Shown piece after piece: positions 50,101 through 62,600 of a stretch of 64,000 nucleotides of DNA. Each line of letters starts with the position of its first letter. Positions within the stretch are counted from its first letter, which is position 1. The notes below the pieces were generated by a model. It had not been told where the DNA came from, ran no database searches, and saw only the letters and a program-made list of their open reading frames with translations. Made by a program: the position numbers and the translations under genes. The DNA is from Anthopleura xanthogrammica. Its lineage: Eukaryota > Cnidaria > Anthozoa > Actiniaria > Actiniidae. The stretch is taken from the NCBI GenBank assembly GCA_964019055.1, contig OZ025210.1:5847547-5911546 (forward strand), given 5' to 3'.

Positions 50101-51848
50101 TGGACAGCGTACGAATCACTTTTGTACGGAAAGTGTACCACCATGAGTGATGTGTAAGTTACTTACTTGCTTAGACCTTTTCTCCCATGCATCGATTCCC
50201 TGTGGTCTTCAAGGGGGGATGGAATAAATCAAATTAAATGTCCTGTAACCCCCCCCCCCCCCCCCCTTTAGGGTCCCTTTACTGAGAAAATTTTTATTTT
50301 TTTTCTAGATGGAGCTTTGGGATTTTGCTTTATGAAATATTCACTGTTGGTAAGCTGTATTTTAATAATTTTATGGATTCTTGATAGTTAGAATTCCCAA
50401 ACATAATCTTGGACTAATGCTCCTCAAGGATGGATTTTCGGTTTTCATTGGGTTGGGACTCGGCACGGCCCAAAAATAATTAGAATCTGAGGTTTTGGGC
50501 GTGTTTCAGCGCGGATATTTGAAAAAAATATTTACTCGATCTGAGATGTATGTGGCATTTCTGTGCCGGAAGGGCGATGTGCATAGGAACTTAGTAAGCC
50601 TCTCCAAGTGTGCCTGCTGTACCATGTTGATAAAGCCCTACTCTTGTGTGGATCGCCTCGTTTTGAATCCAACATGGCCGCCGCACGAGAAGAGAGAATT
50701 AATATCCACGGTTTGTCCTTTGATCGATTTCGTTTTGATTTCCTTTAAAAGGTGGATCTCCTTACCCAAAAGTCGAAGGAAAAGATTTGGTCAACCTTCT
50801 TCAAGAAGGATACAGGATGCCTCGACCAAAACACGTCAAACAAGAACTGTAAGTGGTCTTCCTGTGTTATACCTGTTAGTCGACCCCAGGGCCCAGTCAT
50901 TTTTACTGCGCATTTCATCTAGCATGCGCAGTAAGAAGGACTCTTGGGGTCGAGAGTGTCAAGCAGTGGTTACGTAAAACTAAAAATTTAAGTGAATCAA
51001 AAGAAATATATATTTTTTAAAGCTGTTCCTTTTGGCTTGTAAACTTGTAATGAGTTGATTGTTGATGTATTTTTTCCTTCTAATTTCAGTCCTTACAATC
51101 TAACATACCTAATTGGGGAATACTATTGCTTGGGCTCCCTGTCTAAAAATAAGAGTTTATTAAAGAGTATTTGTTATTACCTTTAGTTATAAATTAATGA
51201 TGGAATGCTGGCAAGAAAAGCCTGACGCTCGTCCAACCTTCCACGAATTACGGGAAAGTTTAAAGAAGATGTCTTCAGCTCATAATGTAGGTTTTGAAAA
51301 ATATCCTGTCTTTCCTTTCCATTGCTGGTTTTCACATGACGTCATAGCCGCCATCTTGGTTGAACTTTACAGAAGATTTGTAATCAGTCTTTTTTGTTAT
51401 TTCAACCAACATGGCCGCCATATCTTTTTTTTCCCATTTTCTTGGGAATGATTGAAAAAAAAGCAATATTTATTACACTAGAATTCGTGCAATTGTACAC
51501 TTTATTTATTTTTTACTTCAGTGAGGACACTCGAACCATGAACACTTGATATTTTTATATTTTTTAATTTATGAACTTCCTACTGCTTCAAACCTTCTGA
51601 AAATGAAGCACTGAACTCAAATAATCTTATTGTTCAAAATAAATCATATTTCCAATCGATTCACACAAGGGATAAAGGAGAAAAAAATGTATGAAAAAAC
51701 CTCGAAGTGTTCACGGTTCGAGTGTCCTCACTGTAATATATATGTGTGGTACTTCATGGTACAATTCCTTATATATTTTTAGGTTTATGTCAGACTTGAA
51801 GAGTACGACTCCAAACTTTACGAAAATCTTGATGATCTTCATTTTTAA
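44862..51848 (+). CDS. RTK2: one-Ig receptor tyrosine kinase with missing catalytic exons
   Basis: Exons: 44862-44928 (signal, 67 nt as in RTK1), 46573-46923 (V-type Ig), 47483-47602 (TM), 48002-48020, 48191-48233, 48385-48604 (GKGAFGLV loop, Lys in VALKML), 49016-49126 (LAELELMKTL, HPNVISLYG), then 50083-50153 ([13 protein letters not shown]), 50309-50349, 50752-50848, 51187-51286, 51783-51848 (tail YENLDDLHF, TAA). From the TM on these mirror RTK1 exon for exon, except that the two exons equivalent to 40873-41063 and 41142-41264 (hinge, [11 protein letters not shown]) are not found in 49127-50082, which holds only repeats. Exon 49126 ends in phase 1 and 50083 starts in phase 0, so joining them shifts the frame. 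As it stands the gene cannot make an active kinase: a truncated receptor, a pseudogene, or an assembly deletion. Confidence 0.75.
46187..46304. mobile_element. Hairpin element with TAGCCTGC ends
   Basis: CTAGCCTGCGTAGCGGCGCTTTT at the left pairs with AAAAGCGCCCCTATGCAGGCTA at the right, with a G-rich middle. It is inserted in a GAT microsatellite in RTK2 intron 1, so the flanks GATGATG on both sides hide any target duplication. Confidence 0.6.
46947..47345. repeat. GAT microsatellite
   Basis: Long run of GATGAT with GGT, GTT variants, beginning about 20 bases after the donor of the RTK2 Ig exon. Open frames of poly-Met are artefacts. Confidence 0.9.
49310..49604. repeat. GAT microsatellite joined to a half MITE
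   Basis: GAT-type repeats (49310-49505) run straight into the right half of an AGACCCCTT-family MITE (49517-49604: GGTTCCAATTTTCAGGAGAT, TCCTCCAAATTGAGCTGC, ends GGGGTCTA). The left half is missing. This is in the intron where the RTK2 catalytic exons should be. Confidence 0.65.
49619..49770. mobile_element. MITE-like fragment related to 29880-30060
   Basis: GACGTCAATCAAGGCGTTTC and CATGACAGG are followed, in inverse order, by TGTCATGGAAACACTTC, CGTCAACCAAAACCTC and TTTGTCACGACG. The outer left arm is absent. Confidence 0.5.
49860..49970. mobile_element. SINE central-domain fragment
   Basis: TTGTTGGTTCTCTTCTGGGG and TTCTCCGGTTTTCCTCCCTC are the reverse complement of the body of the SINEs at 55200 and 63657 (GAACCAACAAG, GGAGGAAACC). 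No polymerase III boxes remain. Confidence 0.45.
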
Positions 51849-52011
51849 TTTCAACCTTTCTACGTCATGCCGGCATGCTTTGTCTTCACCACGCTATGTC
51901 CCATCCCTCCCCTGGTGAGGAGAATGCAGGGGGGATGGGTAAGAAGATATCACGTCCTAAATCACAGAACGTGATCAACGGAGGAGCTGACTGATCTCCC
52001 ATATAATCACC

Positions 52012-52192
52012 AGGGGCGGATCCAGGGAGGGGTGCAGAGGTGCGCACTTCCCCCTCGGAGCAACTTTGTCCCCCATTTTGAAGATACCCATACGAAATAA
52101 TGTTTTCTTTTTGTGATTCTGAGGGTTGCACCCCCCGGGCTGACTTTGTGCCCTGCACCCGTCGCTGAACAAAATCCTGGATCCGCCACTGA
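52012..52192. mobile_element. Inverted-repeat element of the GGCGGATCC family
   Basis: Starts AGGGGCGGATCCAGG and ends CCTGGATCCGCCACTG, about 180 bp, with ATCAC on both sides. Just downstream of RTK2. Confidence 0.6.
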
Positions 52193-52199
52193 TCACTTT

Positions 52200-53600
52200 A
52201 ACAATAGAATATAAAATAGAACACTTTAGAATATGCTTATTTAATTATATTTAGATAACACTGCAGTAAAACAATGGAGGGGATGTACAGCAGTTACATA
52301 TCCTACCCCACCCCTCCTCTATATAAATGCACAAAACAAAAATAGTTTCCCGGGAGAGGGGGGTGGGGAGGAAAAATCATTGTACAAAATTTAGGAAAAA
52401 TGACTTGTTTTTCAAATTATTATTTTCATACACGCAGGTTTATTAAAACCAAAGAATCACTATATCGTTACATACAGTTTTATTCGGCTAATAACAACAA
52501 AGCTAACTCTTAGAAGCATTCTTCATGCTCTGAGTTTCCTGCTTGATTCCTGCTCATAATGTTTTAGAAATTTTTAAATATATTTCCATACGTAAAAATG
52601 TCTTAAAGACGCAAAATATGGTTAAAAGAATATATCATTCACTCGCACCAGTAAAGTAACCCGCGATAAGAGATATTTCAAGTAAATAGTTTTTAGAATA
52701 ATAGAATACATAGATTAGGAATAAAGTTTTTTATAGCTTCGGTAATTCGTATTATATCTTGAACCAAAGTAAATTAGCTTGTGTCAGATATCTCGTGACA
52801 GATATCTCGTGTCAGATATCTCGTGTCAGATATCTCGTGACAGATATCTCGTGTCAGATATCTAGTGTCAGATATCTCGTGTCAGATATCTCGTGTCAGA
52901 TATCTCGTGTTAGATATCGTGTCCAATATGTAGCTGATAAAACTCTCCTACTAGTTATTAAACTACTTAATATTGATAAATTGGTCGTGAAAATTTCATT
53001 TAATAAGAAAGAAGTCATAGGAAGTGCTAGAAATGCCAACTTTTCTCTAGCTAGCAAACACTGACTTTGGACTCCAAACTGCAGTGCAGTTTATTGCCCA
53101 CAATTCAATACTAGCCATAAAAACCCACAATGCATTTCGAATATGTCGTATTTCTTGATCTAATTCGGTGAAAGGCAAAAATATCCCAAGGAGGTAAGGT
53201 TTTTTCCTTCGTTATTAGCATCCTGTAAAATCGCTCCTTTTCAAGGACATCTATTCAGGTCACTCTAAATACTTCCGCATGCCTTGATCCACATACATAA
53301 AATGAACAAGAAGAAATTATCCTATTGGTAAGTAGACGTTTATTTCTACTTTTAGTTCAATCATATTAAAGTTTCTTTGGACGTTCAATGTTATATTTTT
53401 AGGACGATGCCTCACGTGAGAAGTTTGTGATTGGTTAAGGAGTCGAGTAAATTATGCAGATGTTGTCAAATATTTTTTGATAACGCAGGTATTTTCCAGC
53501 GATAGTTCACGCAGCCAGAGGATAAAATCCCTAAAATCCATCCAAATTGAATCGTACACTATATAGGGATTGTCAAACACCGATAGCGTCTCTGAAGCTT
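52200..53600. other. Intergenic stretch between RTK2 and gene 3
   Basis: AT-rich, no exon recognised. The repeat at 52782-52925 is the only obvious structure. Confidence 0.4.
52782..52925. repeat. 14-bp tandem repeat
   Basis: About ten copies of TCAGATATCTCGTG with A/T variation at one position (GACAG/GTCAG). Each unit contains the palindrome GATATC. Confidence 0.9.
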
Positions 53601-53604
53601 TGTA

Positions 53605-56600
53605 ATGGCCCTGCAAATGCTCACAGCCGTTGTTGTCTTATCAGTTTGTGGGCTGCGGTTGGTTGGTAAGTTTTTAGTTTTTTTTTAGTGATCTAATGTC
53701 AGTAGATAGCAGACTTCTAGATAATTTATAGGATTCCTCTTAGGATATTTAATGAATCTCTTCAAAAAGATTGCCTTTTTTCTTACACGTCTATTAATTT
53801 ATCGCTTTAAAAGTTAGAAACGCGATATATGTAAAGGAAATTTGGGTTTTTTCCTTCTTTATCGATTTTGAATCCATCAGTAACGCCCTAAATAAGCATT
53901 AAATGTGTTGTCTTTCAAACTCGTACTACTTGAAATACCTATATTCCAACATATAAATTTTTTATCTTAATCAAATACCAAGGATTATATTTGAAAGCGG
54001 AAAAAATATGTTGTCGGTACCCATGCATGTATTTAGAATTAATATCTTTAAAAATCGTTAATCATAATGACGTCTATTCTTCGTTTTCGACTGCGTGGTT
54101 TTTTTTGGTAGACCTAGACCTATTAATAACACAACTATGTCACAAAAAATTGAGCATTAGAGTGTTTCCGAAACGAGCCATGTGTGAACCTTAAAATTAT
54201 TCCATGCGACGGAACGCTGGATAGCTTTACCATAAAAAACTAGTGAAGTCTAATTTTGAGCTGTAAATTATTGTTCTTTTACTCTACAGAAAGTGCTCCA
54301 AGATGGACAAGTACACCATACAATAATAAGAAAGTATATCAAATAACTGGTGGATCGTATACATTCGTATGGCGTTATAATGAAAATGGCTCACCAATAG
54401 ACAATATCCAGTGGTTTAAAACTACAATGAGCAATGATAATCCACCCAAAGAGATTCACAAAGCAATAGGTCGCCGTGACAGTAGTGGGAAAACAACTAT
54501 TGCTCCAGATTTTCAGAGCAGAGTCACTTTCACATCGGGTGCTTCAGAGGCAGGTTTTCAAATCAGACAACTGAAAGCTGAAGATAATGTAAAGTTTGCC
54601 TGCCAGTTAAATTTTCAGAATTTTGATTTGTTATCTGATTGGGCAGAACTTGTTGTTGTAGGTAAGTGTTGGAGTGATGTCATTTTTTGTACGAGGGGTA
54701 TGTTGTTTCAGGGGCGTAGTCGTATAGATCACCAAGGGCGGATCCAGGGGGATGGTCGGGGGGGGGGGGGGTCGCGACCCCCTGTCATACCTGAGGTTAG
54801 GGACGGGCAATTTGATATTTGATGGAGTGGGGTGCATGGGTTAAATCCCAAAAAAATATCGAGCAAGGTCTCGATCCTTTAAAAAAATATCGTGCAACGT
54901 CAGATACGGCAAAAAAATATGAGCGAGCTTATAATTTCGATTTCTTTTGAACCAAGCCGCTGGAAATCGTATTTCCGAGAGTCTGAATTTCAAAACTTTT
55001 CGGGGGAGAATGCCCCACAACCCCACTTGTTCACGGCTCCAGCCTACCGCGGTCGATTAGCTTGGTAAACGTGACCTCATTTCTACGTCATTATTTCAGA
55101 TCAGCTGGTTGGACCCCCCTTTCAAAAAATCCTGGATCCGCCCTTGATCACGTTTATTCAGCTAGTATAAAATGTAAATGTAATCTTAATTATTCTATAC
55201 GTCGATCATCCAGAGAGTGATTGCACGGTCTCTCAAGCCACAAGCTCATGACTAATTGCTCCTAAAGCAATTTAGGAATAATTTTTGTGGAGGGAGGAAA
55301 CCCGGGCGCGGAAATCCCGGAGAAAACCCCTCGAAGCACAGGAGAGAACCAACAAGAAACTCTATTCGCTTACGACACCGAGCCCGTGAATTGAACCCGC
55401 GTATTGGTGAGAAGTGGCTCATTACTGAGCAGCGAACAACATACGTGCTGCTCTTGTAATACCATCTATGACCATTGCTCGTTGCAATTTAAAACTAATA
55501 AATTAATATTCTGACCATGACATTTTCCTTGTTGCAGTCCCTCCTGTCATTACCAACAAACTCACAGCACCACAGACCATTAACGAAGGACAGACATTTA
55601 ATCTACCCTGTGCGGCAACTGGGAACCCAAAGCCAAAGATTAAGTGGTTAAGAAATGGTATTGAAATACAGTACCTTTTTAATCATTTTGGTTACAACAT
55701 CACTGATGCTGGCAAGAAGGATAAAGGGTTGTATCGCTGTGAAGCTATTGTTGCAGGAGGAAGTATTGTGAGGACTTCTTCATATGAAGTTAACATCATT
55801 GTTAGATGTGAGTGCCAATACAGTAGGGGTAATGTAGCAGGGACACCCGGGGGGGGGGGGGGGGAATACTTCGGGTAGTTTCATACGGGGATGCTCCGTC
55901 CGGACTCTTGACAGCAAAAAGGTACCCCTTTTTATACCTTTGAAGGAAATCTACCCCTAAGTGCGACCTGAAAAAAGTACCCCTTTCGGGCGGAGTATCC
56001 CCGTATTATAGGGAGAACCCCCCCCCCCCCCCCCTGGGCAGGGACATGTCCCAGAAACATGTAGCAGCGACAAAATCACGTTCTGCACACACGAGTGGAT
56101 GTGTAGCGGGGACATGTAACGGAGACATGTAGCAGCAGCATAATAACAACTTAGACACTTAGGAAAATGGAGCATGGACGTGTGCCAGGGACATATAGCC
56201 TCAACATATTTACAACATGTAGACACTTAGGAAAATGAAGCGGGCACGAGTGCAAGGGACATATAGCCTCAACATATTTACAACATGTAGACACTTAGGA
56301 AAATGGAGCAGGGACGTGTGCCAGGGACATATAGCCTCAACATATTTACAACATGTAGACACTTAGGAAAATGGAGCAGGCACGTTTGCCAGGGACATGT
56401 AGCCTCAACATATTTACAACATGTAGACACTTAGGAAAATGGAGCATGGACGTGTGCCAGGGACATGTAGCCTCAACATATTTACAACATGTAGACACTT
56501 AGGAAAATGGAGCAGGCACGTGTGCAAGCGACATATAGCACCGCTTATTCAGGGGGCGCTTATTTGAGGGTCGCCTAACATTCGTAAAGGATAACAAGCA

Positions 56601-59600
56601 AATGTTAACAACAATATAAACATGTTTTAAATGTCACTTCGAACTGGAAAACATTATAACCCAGGAGATTAAGTTACAAGGCTGGTAAAATTTGCAAGGG
56701 TTTCCGGTTGTTTCCCCATTTTTTGCTCTTTTTTGTGCCTTTTTTGGTGTTGAGTGAACAATTTTGAGTGTATTTTAAACTGACGGTAATAATAATTATT
56801 ATTTGTACAGATAAACCAGAGGTCACATTTGTAACAAGAAATCAGTCTTGGACTGAAAACATTGATGTTGAAATTGAATGTACAGCAGTCGGCGAGCCTC
56901 CTGTCACAAAATATCACTGGTACAAAGGAAAGGGAACTTCACCAGAGTATACAATTTCACATGGAGGAAAATACGTTTTTACTGGCAACAAAATGAAAAT
57001 CATGGCTCTGAAGAAAGATGATACTAGTTGGTACACTTGTGCTGCAGAGAACGACGTAGGGATAGGACTAGGCAACTCAACTTATGTGAGAACATTGTGT
57101 AAGTAAACCAGTAAGGTTCTTAAGGTAGAAATTAGATGACTTACTACAAAGCTTACTGTGAGTGTCTTGTCCTATACTTGGCGGTTTGCATGTGAAAAAC
57201 AGCTCAAACCCCTGGTTTTTCCCCACCTAGGTTTCAGCACAAAAGTGTTACCTGTAAATCTCAAGCAACAACGATACTTTTAGTCCAGAACTGGTCCCCC
57301 TTTTCTCACTAACTAATTGACATCGCAAAAATAAAAATAAAACGAAGAATACGAAGGAAATACGAAGAATACTCCGGCTAACAACACTAGTTGGTACAAT
57401 AATTATTTCTAATTCATCACTATAATTACAAACCACTTGCAGCACGTCGGAATGCAGCTCAATTTGTACGTCCTCCAAATTGAGCTGCTTTGATGTTATG
57501 AAATTTTCATAAAAGTTAATAATACGTTATGTTACCTTTTCAGATCCCCCAAAGCTAGTAACTGTTGTTTTCAAGCCCAGTAATCCTATAAATATCTCTG
57601 AGGTGGTGAAGGTTATCTGTGAGTCAGATGGTATGCCTCTGCCAACCTACACCTGGAAGTTTAATGGAGTAGCCATTAGTGGGAGTGGTAAAAGAAACAA
57701 AGAAATAGTGCGATCTAGTATCACCAAGAAACAAGCAGGAAACTACACCTGTCTTGCAAGGAATGCTCATGGTAGCAAGGAATACACCAAAATTCTCTAC
57801 ACAAGATGTAAGTTGATCAGATAACCATGACCTGTAGATATAAGGAACTTTCTAGTGCGGTTCACTCCACACAAAGAAATAGTGCAATCTTGTATTACTA
57901 AGGAGCATCATTTAGCAATTAGATTGATTCTGGGATGTGATAATCACTGTCAAAATTATTGTGGGCTGGCAAAAGATCCAGGCACTTTGGGCAAAAGGAC
58001 TTTGTTAACCCTTTGACTCTTATGACGCCCGAAACCGCCCGTAAATAAAAAACACTTCTTAAATGAAAAATTCCAGCTCAAATAGTTTTGATTAAGTTGA
58101 CCTAAATACCAGTCTAAAATTTTCAAAAAGCGAAACAGAACAACTTTTAAGATAGAGAAAAATCCGAGAAATGTCGGAAATTATAACGAAAAACCAAAAA
58201 ATGACTGTTTTTGATGTCATTCCCGAAAGCCAAATACACTCTTTTTCATTGGATCGTTTTTCCTCCAAGCCACTCGGTCCTAATGCCGAAATATCAGCTT
58301 TAGAGCATTTTCCACCAGCCAAATATCCGATAAAATGCCAAAGTAGTTCTTGGGTGTTCATCACGCCAAAATTTCTAACTGTACAATTGTACATGATATA
58401 CAAACTTTGGATTGTAAAATCCCTTGCATACTTCTCAGTTCTTCGAGATCATGCTGATTTAAGCTGTCTTATGGCTTCATGATGCCCTTCAGCACTCCAT
58501 AGATGAACAAAATGGCTCTCAAAATCTCTTGTTTTTGAAAAAACTCAAAAACATGGCGCCTAAATTCCTTGTACAACGGCTTCTCCCGCCGTAAACGTCA
58601 TCCCTCATTTGCATAAAACAGTGACAGTGTCAATCTGAACTTTAAATATGGTTTTGCTAGGGTTTGCACTGCAGAACGTTTAGGGCCAGAAATACACCGA
58701 AAAATCTCCAGGGGTCAAAGGGTTAATTTCAGTTTTTGCCTCAAATTGCCTTACTCTCATTGCTGTCCACTGATACTTTTGACAGCGATCATCACATCTC
58801 AGAAGTATTTACAATGACCTCAATAATTCTGTGATTGTCACAAGACAAACCCCCAATTACCCCCTTGGATAAGAAAAGTTTGTTTTTAGTTTACCGTTAT
58901 ATTCTAATTAAAGTGGCTTTCTTGGTGCTTTTAACAGAAAAAAACTAGCAATGGGAAAGTCTGACGTTTCGATGTCAAAAACTGACATCATGATTATCAA
59001 AGTGGAAAAAATTATTCAGAAACAGTTCTTCAAAAGATGTTGGTGTAGTTCCCATGAGAGTCACAGCAAAGATCGTTTGTTAACTGTGACTCTCATGGGA
59101 ACTACACCAACATCTTTTAAATAACTGTTTATGAATAATTTTTTCCACTTTGATAATCATGATGTCAACCCCTATAAAGCTGCATACAATTAGTAACAAC
59201 CCCCCTATATGGCTTCCGAAAATAATTTGAACCCTCCCCCCCAATATTGCAACACCCCCCCCCCCCACCCATACAGTAATAAATGAAAGCCCACTTATAG
59301 TCATTTTATTTCTTCTTTTCAGATAAGCCTACACAAACCACATTCAGCACAGGGATGCCAAACATTGGAGCCATAATGGGCTCCCAGGCAACATTAACCT
59401 GTAAAGCTGATGGCTATCCCCCTCCTAAATACATTCTCAAGAAAGATGGTGTTGTGTTATCTGGGGATCAAGGCACCCACTTATTTACATCAGTAAAACT
59501 TGTTGATGGAAATCTAAGGTTCTCTTGTACACCATACAACATGATGGGGCGAGGACCAGAGATTGAGGGTAGTATAACTGTACTGGGTAAGTTCTACAGT

Positions 59601-62600
59601 AGAACAGGGGTTGGGAACGATTTTCCCTTCATAATTTGTTATCACAGGAAAAAATAAAAGACATACAAGATATAACAACTAGACAAATAGTGCTTTAGGT
59701 AGAAACAGTAGAATACAGTTAACAAGTCAGTTTGTTAACTTTTCTAAGTGACTATTTTTCCTATTTCATTGTAGTTACTCCATCTTTCATTTCATTTCTT
59801 CCAACCACAAAACAAGTAAGAGCTGAAAATGAGACTAAAAACTACACCTGCGTAGCAGATGCCAAACCAGCTGCTCAAATGTTATGGACCATTAATAAGG
59901 AGAATGTTACAGAAAACACGACATACCTTGGTTCGGTGTTCACCTTCAGCACCGTCAGCCCATCAAATAACAAATATCAAAGGACAGAAAGTACTCTCAT
60001 TCTTAACCCTGTTAACTGGAGAATGGCAGGGAATATTAGCTGTATTGCATATAATGATGCTGGACAAAGAAAACAGACCACTATACTTGAAGTTAAACGT
60101 AAGACATACTTTTCCACCCAATTCAAAACCTCTGGGAATAAGATTGTTTGTCTTTCGTGTATATTTAAATTTGAGTATCAAATGAAGAAATTTTGCAACA
60201 CAAATTCTTATTTCCAGAGGTTTTGCATTGGGTGTTAACGTACGTAGCAACGCGTTAGCCGATTAGGTGTATTTCAATGTAATTTTGTGTTTAATCCAGA
60301 TCGCCCAGTTGTCATGCTTCCAAAGGACCATCCACAGAACCGCACACTAAATGCAGGACAGACAGTCACGTTCACTTGTAAGGCCACTGGAAACCCACCT
60401 ACAATTAGATATGTGTGGAGGTTCAAAGATGCAATCATTTCTAGTGAAAGCTCGTCAACCTTTTCCAAGGAAAACATTGTCAAAGATGATGAAGGAAGAT
60501 ATTCCTGCAGTGGTGTTAATATCCGTGGTGAAGGACCTCAAGCTTATGCTTATTTGTTTTTGAGAAGTATGTATCCTAAAGTTAGCGTAAGAGTAGCATA
60601 AACACACAAGTCTTAATAGTCGTTCCGAGGTTGAGAAAGGGACTGGAGACGAGTGCAAATATCAATCTAATTAAGAATTGTTCCTCATCAATATTAGTAT
60701 TATTACCGAGTTTGAGCCTGTTTTGATAAAAACTTACTGAGTGGCAAGGTTTTAAAAGTCGCAAAAATAAGAGAGAATGCATGGGGTGCAAGAACAGCAT
60801 CCCCCAAAACCATACATTCTCTTATACATTCTCTGACTGTTACTCAGTCAGTATTTGCCCAAGCATTCCAAAACTTGGTAAACTTAATAATTTTAGTGTC
60901 TTCTTTCATGTTATGAGGTTGATTTTCAATTAGATTAATATTTCTACACTCGTTCCCAGCTAATGTCTGAGTTCGCAGAATATTGAGAATCGCAGATATG
61001 GTCTCAATCTGTCCCTCGTTTCTGTAGCTAGCATTTTTTTAGGGGAATAGGTTGCTAGCCCATTGCCTAACCCTCCTCCTTCCTCAACTGGCCTGGGACC
61101 AGTTATGGCGGAGGAAGACACCAAGATAGCGTTGACGTTAATTGACGTTGACATGGTCACCTGAGGGAATACGCAAGAGAGGAAGGCCCAAGGAAACGTG
61201 TAGAAGAACGGCGGAAAGTAAAAGGAACGGAAAGGGGTGGCGGAGTTGGAAGGAAGTAGAAAGTGCTGCCATGGATAGACCAAGATTGAAAGATCTGTGC
61301 CTCACCTTATGCTCCACAAGGAGCTAAGAGAATAGAAGAAGAAAAACAGTTTTGACAATATGACGGCGGGAGGGAAGGAAGGAAGTACTGATCGCAAACC
61401 ACATGCCACACTGATATTGCTTACTATCAATAGACGTCACTTCTGGTAGTATCTCCGTTTTCACAGTGGCTTGGAGAATGTTGGAGGTTGTGTGTGTATC
61501 TTGTTTTCTGGTTTCATGTTGTACAATTAGTCAAATAGAATACTTTGAGGAGTTATTTTGATGTGATTTGATTTAAGAATCGCTAGTTGCCCCCAGTCAA
61601 CCATTGTTTGCCCCTCAGTCAAATCCAGAAAAGTCACGTGATTGATAGTAAGCAATTGGGACCAGGAGTGGGTTGGGGCTGTTTGAAATATAATGGGAGG
61701 GAGGAGGTAGGAAGTTATAGTGTCCCCCGCACCTGAGCCTGCTCCCTTTGAGTCCCTGTACGTAACAATGCTGATAATGAAAGCTCTCTAGATGTTACAA
61801 TAATATTAGTAAAATTACTTTATCCACAGACCCTCCAGAAAATTTACGGATTATCGGTAGGGAAATTGTCCTTGAAACTTCGTCAGTTACCTTGGAATGT
61901 AATGCCACAGGGAATCCAATACCAGAAATCAGGTTTGCAAAGGAAGGAAAGTCAGTCGCACCTACAAAACGGTCCCAGGTTATCAGATTCCCTCGTATAC
62001 ACAGGACTGACTCTGGAAGGTATAGATGTACGGCGTCAAACGGAGTCGGTAACAGCTTAGAAAGGACAATTACTCTTGATGTACAATGTAAGTATACTGA
62101 TGTAAGTTCTACAAATGCCACATGGCTATGCATGGGTTTGGTTAGATAGGAAATGACTGACGTTGTCCACATGCAATACACAGAGTATAAACTTAGAAAA
62201 CTGAGAAATATAGGTTAATATGTTGTGAGAACTGCACTCGTAATCATTAATAATAACCTTTAAGTTAACTTGGTGGAGAATTTTTTTGCTTTTTCTGTAG
62301 ATCTTCAGTTCGTTGTTAGCGTCGTACCACAATCTTGTCCCTTTTCCCCAGAGCGCCTTTCATACAGCAATAGCCAGAAACGCAGTGAACCAGGCAATGG
62401 GAATTGAACAAAGTTGATTTTGCCGCCATTTTCCCCCCTGATATGCACAAACGTGTTACCCACTACTGATGCACACAAATAGGGCTAAAAAAAGATACGC
62501 GCATGCGCCAAATTGTCCAATAAAAACACAATAAAACAAAAAATATAGAGGCTGCCAAATTTCACATATCACACGAAAATTGGTCGAGGCTTTCAGGAAA

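Noticed and set aside
52759..53064. Small protein with RYLVTDISCQIS repeats
   Set aside because: Translation of the 14-bp TCAGATATCTCGTG tandem repeat.
58171..58482. Open frame of about 100 codons in a gene 3 intron
   Set aside because: Lies inside the TTAA-flanked element, has no transposase motif, and the opposite strand is open over the same stretch.
61795..62181. - strand open frame over the eighth Ig exon (and 34819-35076)
   Set aside because: Antisense shadow; the + strand has the Ig motif, matching phases and splice sites.
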